DNA from: Streptomyces sp. GC420 | GTDB lineage: Bacteria > Actinomycetota > Actinomycetes > Streptomycetales > Streptomycetaceae | Direction of reading: 5' to 3' | Length of the DNA: 40,383 nt | NCBI RefSeq assembly: GCF_009916105.1 | Contig: NZ_JAAAXQ010000019.1 | Location: 1-40,383, forward strand | Part shown: positions 35,607 through 40,383 of the stretch, in pieces | Layout: each line of letters starts with the position of its first letter | Numbering within the stretch: the stretch's first letter is position 1 | Translations under genes and position numbers: made by a program | The notes under the pieces: generated by a model | Told to the model about the DNA's origin: nothing | Databases searched by the model: none | What the model saw: the letters and a program-made list of their open reading frames with translations, nothing else

Positions 35607-35785
35607 GGGCGGGAGCGGAGCCCGGTCCGGGCCCGGGGCGCGGGGATGCGAGGTCCGGAGGTTCCCGTGGTCAGGGGCGCTGGGGAGGTTTCCGGGTCCG
35701 TCCCGGGGCCTGAGGGACCCCCGTCCGGCGGCAGCGGCGAGTGCCCGGCTACCGGCCGTCGGTCCGGGATGGCAGGCTGGGAGGC

Positions 35786-36151
35786 GTGACCGAGATTGAC
35801 GCGAAGATTGATGCTCTCGTCCCCGCCTGGCTCACCGTCCCCGACATCGCCGAGATGCTCGGCGTCGAGGTGACCCGGGTGCGGCAGCTGATCAAGGAGG
35901 GGCAGCTGATCGCCGTGCGCCGCGGCGAGAACAAGGCGCTCCATGTGCCCGCCGCCTTCATCGGCGACGGCAAGGTCGTCAAGGGCCTGGCAGGCACGCT
36001 GACGCTGCTGCGGGACGACGGTTTCACCGACGAAGAGATGCTGGAGTGGCTCTTCACCCCCGACCCGAGCCTGCCGGGCACGCCCGCGCAGGCCCTGAGC
36101 GAGAATCGCGGCACGGAGGTGAAGCGCCGCGCGCAGGCGCTCGCCGTCTGA
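35786..36151 (+). CDS. Rv2175c-like HTH DNA-binding protein
   Basis: 121 aa. An N-terminal helix-turn-helix ([20 protein letters not shown], about 14-34) is followed by a small winged part ([21 protein letters not shown]) and a C-terminal helical domain ([20 protein letters not shown]). The layout is that of M. tuberculosis Rv2175c, a substrate of kinase PknL. GTG 35786 has GGAGG immediately upstream at an unusually short spacing; a leaderless start is possible. The PknL-type kinase gene lies about 6 kb to the left, so phosphorylation control is plausible but inferred. Target promoters are unknown. Confidence 0.87.
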   Translation: MTEIDAKIDALVPAWLTVPDIAEMLGVEVTRVRQLIKEGQLIAVRRGENKALHVPAAFIGDGKVVKGLAGTLTLLRDDGFTDEEMLEWLFTPDPSLPGTPAQALSENRGTEVKRRAQALAV

Positions 36152-36309
36152 GCGGAAGCAGCACAGCACCACCGAAGAACGCCGGGCCACCGGCACACCG
36201 CCGGTGGCCCGAACCACTGGAACACCGAACCGCCAGCACCACCGCCCGGCGTACGGGCCGGGACCGTGACGGCCCCGGCCCGTACGCCGCCGACCCCCGG
36301 GGGACATCC

Positions 36310-36981
36310 GTGGCCGTCGCCACCCCGCGTGAGCAGCTCGCCGCTGCCCGGCTCTACCTCTGCACCGACGCGCGCACGCGCCAGGGCGACCTCCCGCAGT
36401 TCCTGGACGCCGTCCTCTCCTCCGGGGTGGACATCGTCCAGCTGCGGGACAAGGGCATGGAGGCCGCGGAGGAGCTGGGGCACCTCGAGGTCTTCGCCGA
36501 GGCGTGCCGGCGGCATGGCAGGCTCCTGTCGGTGAACGACCGCGCCGACGTCGCGCATGCCGCAGGCTCCGGCGTGCTGCATCTGGGCCAGGGCGACCTG
36601 CCGGTCCGGGCTGCCCGGGCCATCCTCGGCCCGGACGTGCTGATCGGCCGGTCCACGCACGCCGCGGCGGAGGTGGACGCTGCCGTGACGGAGCCCGGCG
36701 TCGACTACTTCTGCACCGGACCCTGCTGGCCGACCCCGACCAAGCCCGGCCGCCCCGCGCCCGGTCTCGGCCTCGTGCGCTACACCGCGGCGGCGGCGCC
36801 GGACCGGCCGTGGTTCGCGATCGGCGGCATCGACGCCGGCAGTCTCGACCGGGTGCTGGACGCGGGGGCGCGCAGGGTCGTGGTCGTACGGGCGATCACG
36901 GAGGCCGACGACCCGGGGGCCGCGGCGGCGGATCTGGCGAAGCGGCTGCGCGAGCGGCCCCTGCACGACGGCGGGGAGTGA
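36310..36981 (+). CDS. thiE: thiamine-phosphate synthase
   Basis: 223 aa TIM barrel. Seen: [10 protein letters not shown], the pyrophosphate-binding [46 protein letters not shown], the [23 protein letters not shown] block and [12 protein letters not shown] near the end. It joins HMP-pyrophosphate and thiazole phosphate to thiamine phosphate. GTG 36310 is chosen because GGGGGAC lies 5 nt upstream and the family N-terminus follows; the frame is open upstream with unrelated sequence. It is on the opposite strand from thiOSG and has no TPP aptamer of its own. Confidence 0.93.
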   Translation: MAVATPREQLAAARLYLCTDARTRQGDLPQFLDAVLSSGVDIVQLRDKGMEAAEELGHLEVFAEACRRHGRLLSVNDRADVAHAAGSGVLHLGQGDLPVRAARAILGPDVLIGRSTHAAAEVDAAVTEPGVDYFCTGPCWPTPTKPGRPAPGLGLVRYTAAAAPDRPWFAIGGIDAGSLDRVLDAGARRVVVVRAITEADDPGAAAADLAKRLRERPLHDGGE

Positions 36982-36995
36982 CCCCCCGGCGGGGG
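36982..36995 (+). terminator. short hairpin after thiE
   Basis: CCCCC-CGGC-GGGGG immediately after the thiE stop; 5-bp stem and tetraloop, no T tract. Confidence 0.4.
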
Positions 36996-37098
36996 AGCGG
37001 CGCGGAGCTCCGGTGAAGAACCTCTGAATGTTCGGGGGGAAACGGCGGGCCCGTGAAGGCGCGCGGAGCCCCGGCACTTGCGCGCGCCATCCGTCATC

Positions 37099-37151
37099 TG
37101 TCCGATACGTGGACAAGAAAGTGACCAATCGGACAAATTGCCACGATTTGT
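37099..37151. promoter_or_regulatory. two inverted repeats in the metF promoter region
   Basis: TGTCCGAT (37099-37106) and ATCGGACA (37128-37135) form perfect 8-bp arms 21 nt apart. An overlapping pair ACAAAT-TGCCACG-ATTTGT spans 37133-37151 and reaches the putative -35. The block is AT-richer than its surroundings, as expected of a controlled promoter. Confidence 0.5.
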
Positions 37152-37174
37152 TGGGTTGCCGCATGTCAGCTGGC

Positions 37175-37180
37175 TAACCT
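37175..37180 (+). promoter_or_regulatory. candidate -10 hexamer of a leaderless metF mRNA
   Basis: TAACCT ends 6 nt before ATG 37187; TTGGGT at 37151-37156 is an 18-nt-spaced -35 candidate. No Shine-Dalgarno is present. Confidence 0.55.
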
Positions 37181-37186
37181 GCCGGT

Positions 37187-38104
37187 ATGGCCCTCGGAAC
37201 TGCTTCCACCAGGACGGACCGCGCGCGTACGGTGCGTGAGCTGCTGGCGTCCGGCAAGAAGTCCTATTCGTTCGAGTTCTTCGCGCCCAAGACCGCCAAG
37301 GGCGAGCAGACGCTGTGGAACGCCATCCGCCGGCTCGAATCCATGTCGCCGACCTTCGTCTCCGTCACCTACGGAGCCGGGGGCTCCTCCCGCGAGGGCA
37401 CCGTCCGGGCCACGGAACGCATCGCCACGGAGACCACCCTGACCCCGGTCGCCCACCTCACCGCGGTCAACCACTCGGTCGCTGAGCTGCGCAATGTCAT
37501 CGGCCAGTACGCCGACGCGGGCATCAGGAACATGCTCGCGCTGCGTGGCGACCCGCCCGGCGACCCGATGGGCGAGTGGATCCCGCACCCCCAGGGCGTG
37601 CGGTACGCGGTGGAGCTGGTCCGCCTGATCAAGGAGTCGGGGGACTTCTGCGTGGGCGTCGCGGCCTACCCGGAGATGCACCCGCGCTCCACCGACTGGG
37701 ACACCGACATCGAGCACTTCGTGAACAAGTGCCGTGCGGGAGCCGACTTCGCGATCACGCAGATGTTCTTCTACCCCGAGGACTACCTGCGGCTGCGGGA
37801 CCGGGTGGCGGCCGCCGGTTGCGCGACGCCCATCATTCCGGAGATCATGCCGGTCACCAACGTCCGCCAGATCGAGCGGTTCGCACAGCTCAGCAATGCC
37901 GCCTTCCCCCCGGAGCTGGCTGAGAGGATCCTCTCGGTCAAGAACGACCCGGCGGCTGTACGCTCGATCGGAATCGAATACGCCACGGAGTTGTGCTCAC
38001 GGTTGATGTCCGAGGAAATCCCCGGGCTGCACTTCATCACGCTGAACCACTCCCCGGCGACGCTTGAAATCTACGAGAATCTGGGACTGCACAGGCGGTC
38101 CTGA
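37187..38104 (+). CDS. metF: 5,10-methylenetetrahydrofolate reductase
   Basis: 305 aa TIM-barrel flavoprotein. Seen: [15 protein letters not shown] (catalytic Glu in the SFEFF block), [39 protein letters not shown] (Asp binding flavin/folate), [34 protein letters not shown] and [10 protein letters not shown]. It reduces methylene-THF to methyl-THF for methionine synthesis. ATG 37187 is supported by the family start and by a well-placed -10. The M. tuberculosis cluster that shares this gene set also ends with a MetF-type gene (Rv2172c), from memory. Confidence 0.95.
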   Translation: MALGTASTRTDRARTVRELLASGKKSYSFEFFAPKTAKGEQTLWNAIRRLESMSPTFVSVTYGAGGSSREGTVRATERIATETTLTPVAHLTAVNHSVAELRNVIGQYADAGIRNMLALRGDPPGDPMGEWIPHPQGVRYAVELVRLIKESGDFCVGVAAYPEMHPRSTDWDTDIEHFVNKCRAGADFAITQMFFYPEDYLRLRDRVAAAGCATPIIPEIMPVTNVRQIERFAQLSNAAFPPELAERILSVKNDPAAVRSIGIEYATELCSRLMSEEIPGLHFITLNHSPATLEIYENLGLHRRS

Positions 38105-38146
38105 CGGCCGTATCCGAGGGGCGGCGGCCGAACGAGAGGGGCGTAC

Positions 38147-39043
38147 ATGGGCTGGACAGTCCTGTACATCGCGTTCGGAGTGGTCGCACTGTGGCTGCTC
38201 GGCGAGGTGCTGCTTCAGTACAAGGCGCGGCTGCGCTGGAGGCTGCTCGCCTTCGCCGGCTTCCTGGGCGTGGTGATCGGCGTACTGCTGCCCTCGGTGA
38301 TCGTGATCGGCGTGGGAGCGGCCGCTTTCGCCGTGGGCCAGACCTACGTCACCCTCTCCTTCCGCAAGGGCTTCCAGCAGGGCTGGGCACTGAACGGCAT
38401 GCGCGGCGGCTCCAGCCGGCGCCGCAAGGACCAGGCGGCCTCCCGGGAACCCACCCTCGAGGTCTCGGATCTGGCCTACGAGACCCCGGAGTCCGAAACG
38501 CCGGGCTACGACCTGCCCGACTACGAGCGTTCGCCCTTCGAACCCGCGCAGTTCGGGGCGGCCGGCGGCGACGAGGGCCAGGACGCCCCGGTGTACGCAC
38601 CGCAGCCGCTGCCCGAGGAGGACACCGGGCAGTACGGCGTGTACGGCGGCGACAACGATTCCGTCTTCGCGGCGGCCGCCCCGCAGAGCCCCGACGGCTA
38701 CGCGGCGCAGGGCACGGACGCCTACGGCTACAACTACTCCGGCTACGACGAGCAGCAGCAGATGCCGCAGCAGCAGTACGACTACGGAGCCCAGCAGCAG
38801 TACGCCGCGTACTCCGACCCGTACATCGGGACCACGCAGCAGCAGTACGACGCCTACGGTCAGTACGGCACCGGCGGTTACGACGCGTACGGCGGGCAGT
38901 ACGCCGCCGACACCCCGGCGGGCGGGGTCTGGGTCCCGCAGCAGCGAGACGGCGAGCAGCAGCCGCAGGACCAGGGACAGCAGCCGTACCCGCCGTACCA
39001 GCAGGGCTACGACCCGGATTTCAACGAGCAGCAGCGCTACTGA
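38147..39043 (+). CDS. membrane protein with Tyr/Gln-rich, prion-like C-terminal tail
   Basis: 298 aa. Two N-terminal TM helices (about 3-24 and 32-66, the second long enough to be two spans) are followed by a conserved-looking basic stretch (TYVTLSFRKGFQQGWALNG, then SSRRRKDQ). An acidic region 100-150 contains LEVSDLAYETPE. The last 148 residues hold 22 Tyr and 30 Gln by my count, no Lys and two Arg, with the repeat-like QQQYDYG, QQQYAAY and QQQYDAYGQYG. That composition is that of prion-like or phase-separating domains. Cytoplasmic placement of the tail is likely from the basic residues after the TM part. GAGAGGGG lies before ATG 38147. Function unknown. Confidence 0.85.
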   Translation: MGWTVLYIAFGVVALWLLGEVLLQYKARLRWRLLAFAGFLGVVIGVLLPSVIVIGVGAAAFAVGQTYVTLSFRKGFQQGWALNGMRGGSSRRRKDQAASREPTLEVSDLAYETPESETPGYDLPDYERSPFEPAQFGAAGGDEGQDAPVYAPQPLPEEDTGQYGVYGGDNDSVFAAAAPQSPDGYAAQGTDAYGYNYSGYDEQQQMPQQQYDYGAQQQYAAYSDPYIGTTQQQYDAYGQYGTGGYDAYGGQYAADTPAGGVWVPQQRDGEQQPQDQGQQPYPPYQQGYDPDFNEQQRY

Positions 39044-39045
39044 GC

Positions 39046-39060
39046 GCCGGCGCTCCGCCG
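39046..39060 (+). terminator. short hairpin after the Tyr/Gln-rich protein gene
   Basis: CCGGCG-CTC-CGCCGG starts 2 nt after the stop codon; a 6-bp stem, between convergent genes. Confidence 0.45.
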
Positions 39061-39137
39061 GAGGTCCGGTGCGTCCCCCGCGGGTCCGTCGTGGCCGGTC
39101 GCGCCCACCCGGCGGAGCCGCGTGCCGGCACCGGGGC

Positions 39138-39195
39138 CCGTCGCCGGGAGCCCGGGACTGCGAGCGGCCGTCGCCGGGGGAGCGTCACTGCGAGC
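39138..39195. repeat. two imperfect 28-nt copies with a 30-nt period
   Basis: CCGTCGCCGGG ... ACTGCGAGC occurs at 39138-39165 and again at 39168-39195. The second copy carries the stop codon and last codons of the CrtI-like gene, so the first copy is a duplicated 3' end. Confidence 0.7.
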
Positions 39196-40383
39196 CGCGG
39201 AAGTCCTCGCCCTCGACGATCAGTCCCGCCACCAGGGCTCCGGACATGCCGGCGTGCGGGAGCCCGCCGCCCGGATGGGACCAGCCGCCCACCACGTGCA
39301 GCCCCGCGAGCCGGGTGCTGTTGGCCGGGTGCAGCAGCCGCCCTCCCGCGCCCGGCAGGGCGGGGGAGGGCACCGAGCCGCCCCGCGCCCCGGTGAGCGC
39401 CGCCGTGTCGAGCGGCGTCCGCACCACGCGCCACAGGATCCGGTCGGCCAGACCCGGCACCGCCGCCTCGGCGGACCGCACGAGGCGGTCGGCGGCGTCC
39501 CCCGCGACCGCCTCGTCGGCCCAGTCCACGGCCCCGCCCCCCGCCGGCACCACCGCCGACAGCACCACCGCCTCGTGCCCGGCGTCCGGCACCGAGGACG
39601 GATCGTCGGGGCGCAGCACGGTCACCGTGGGACTGTCGCCGAGCACGCCCTCGTCGAACAGCGCCTCCAACTCGCCCGCGCGGTCGGTGGAATGGACCAC
39701 CGTCCGGTGCGCCGTACCCTCCGGACGGCCGCCGCGCAGCGCGAGACAGACCGTGAGCCGGCCGGGCACGGGGCGCCGCCCCGGCCGCACATCACCGTCC
39801 TGCCACGGATCCCGGCCACCCACGAGGGCGGACAGCAGCCGGGTGTCGACACCGGCGACGACCCGGTCGGCCTCCACGGTCTCGCCGTCCGCGAGCCCGA
39901 TACCGGACACGCGGCCGTCCTTCTGAGTGATCGCGGTGACGTCGGCGCCGAAGACGAACTCGACCCCGCGGGCCAGACAGCGCTCGTACACGGCGCGCGC
40001 CAGTTCGCGCATGCCGCCGACGGCGTACCAACTGCCGAAGGTGTGCTCCATGTACGGCAGCACGGCCGCCGCCGCGGGAGCCGTGCGCGGATCGAGTCCG
40101 CAGGCCAGGGCGTGACTTTCCAGCAGCGCGGTCAGCCGTGGGTCGGCCAGCTCCCACGCGGCGACCTCGGCCAGCGTCGTAGCCCGCAGATCGCGCCGCA
40201 GCAGCCGCCGGCGCGGCACCGCCGGATAGGGCTCACGGTCGGCCAGGACCTGCCAGTTCGGCCACAGCGGCTCCTCCAGCAGCGGCCGGCGTGAGCGGTC
40301 CCAGGCCTCCCGGGCCCTGTTGACGAAGGCCCCCCAGCGCTCGCCCGCCCCGCCGCCCAGGGCCTCCTCCAGCGCGGAGACGA
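39185..40383 (-). CDS. CrtI/phytoene-desaturase-like FAD oxidoreductase, 5' end missing
   Basis: The frame is open from the stop (39187-39185) to the window edge; 399 codons are present and the N-terminal FAD-binding part is outside. Seen: LPYMEHTFGSWYAVGGMRELARA, VYERCLARGVEFVFG, the DGETVEADRVVAGVDT block and the C-terminal FAD motif VVGGWSHPGGGLPHAGMSGALV. These are features of carotenoid/phytoene desaturases and related isoprenoid oxidoreductases. No other carotenoid gene is in the window, so the substrate is unknown. It is convergent with the Tyr/Gln-rich membrane protein gene. Confidence 0.88.
   Translation of the reverse strand, partial: VSALEEALGGGAGERWGAFVNRAREAWDRSRRPLLEEPLWPNWQVLADREPYPAVPRRRLLRRDLRATTLAEVAAWELADPRLTALLESHALACGLDPRTAPAAAAVLPYMEHTFGSWYAVGGMRELARAVYERCLARGVEFVFGADVTAITQKDGRVSGIGLADGETVEADRVVAGVDTRLLSALVGGRDPWQDGDVRPGRRPVPGRLTVCLALRGGRPEGTAHRTVVHSTDRAGELEALFDEGVLGDSPTVTVLRPDDPSSVPDAGHEAVVLSAVVPAGGGAVDWADEAVAGDAADRLVRSAEAAVPGLADRILWRVVRTPLDTAALTGARGGSVPSPALPGAGGRLLHPANSTRLAGLHVVGGWSHPGGGLPHAGMSGALVAGLIVEGEDFRGSQ

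Noticed and set aside
36152..36309. Possible TPP riboswitch upstream of thiE
   Set aside because: No thi-box elements found; only a GC-rich leader.
37021..37186. SAM or SAH riboswitch upstream of metF
   Set aside because: No recognisable aptamer core, and the best promoter leaves no 5' UTR to hold one.

Overview
The window looks like chromosomal core DNA of a Streptomyces species. Evidence: about 72-75 % G+C with strong G/C at third codon positions, many GTG and TTG starts, and typical actinobacterial families (PimB', class II DAHP synthase, MacRS-type two-component pair, PASTA kinase, DUF5304, Rv2175c-like HTH protein). I see no tRNA, rRNA, CRISPR array, insertion sequence or prophage. Both ends are cut inside genes: a GT87 membrane glycosyltransferase on the left and a CrtI-like oxidoreductase on the right. 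The order glkA, macRS, pfkA, trpEG, aroH, bfd/bfr, PASTA kinase, thiGSO, thiE, metF matches what I remember of the S. coelicolor glkA neighbourhood. The set pimB', fadD15, SRPBCC, ArsA-like, DUF5304, plsC, aroG-type DAHP synthase, PknL-type kinase, Rv2175c and metF also resembles the M. tuberculosis Rv2172c-Rv2188c stretch (from memory, not searched).

Layout. 1-7.0 kb: envelope and lipid genes (GT87, pimB', secreted cholesterol oxidase, fatty acyl-CoA ligase) and a metallophosphoesterase. 7.2-9.6 kb: tight module of a SRPBCC carrier, an ArsA-like ATPase with an altered P-loop and a C-terminal HSP20-like domain, and a DUF5304 protein. 10-14.9 kb: glucokinase, an EEP-family hydrolase, a possible decayed gene, a two-TM protein overlapping an Est30-like esterase, and a PlsC acyltransferase. 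14.9-20.3 kb: MacS/MacR, a WYL regulator, phosphofructokinase and a D-2-hydroxyacid dehydrogenase. 20.3-24.1 kb: divergent fused anthranilate synthase with a complete trp attenuator (leader peptide with three consecutive Trp codons) and DAHP synthase. 24.1-27.4 kb: iron and metal genes (iron-box-controlled bfd, bfr), a sulfite-oxidase-fold protein, a His-rich DUF4396 protein under a CsoR-like operator, and endonuclease IV. 27.5-31.2 kb: PASTA Ser/Thr kinase and an NCS1 permease. 31.9-37 kb: thiO-thiS-thiG behind a TPP riboswitch, an FAD reductase, an Rv2175c-like DNA-binding protein and thiE. 37.2-40.4 kb: metF, a membrane protein with a Tyr/Gln-rich tail, and the CrtI-like fragment.

How it fits together. 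Glucose phosphorylation, phosphofructokinase and a lactate-type dehydrogenase lie around a two-component system. DAHP synthase and anthranilate synthase give the entry to and one exit from the shikimate/chorismate route. Bfd and Bfr form an iron release/storage pair. ThiO, ThiS, ThiG and ThiE cover thiazole formation and thiamine phosphate assembly. The PASTA kinase and the Rv2175c-like protein are a plausible kinase-substrate pair. Most regulation I can see is cis-acting: trp attenuator, TPP riboswitch, iron box, CsoR-like site, Crp-like palindrome, and several promoters whose -10 hexamer lies 6-8 nt before the start codon (leaderless mRNAs).

The best candidates for undescribed biology are the SRPBCC/ArsA-like/DUF5304 module, the copper-type operator embedded in the end of endonuclease IV in front of a His-rich membrane protein, and the prion-like membrane protein after metF.
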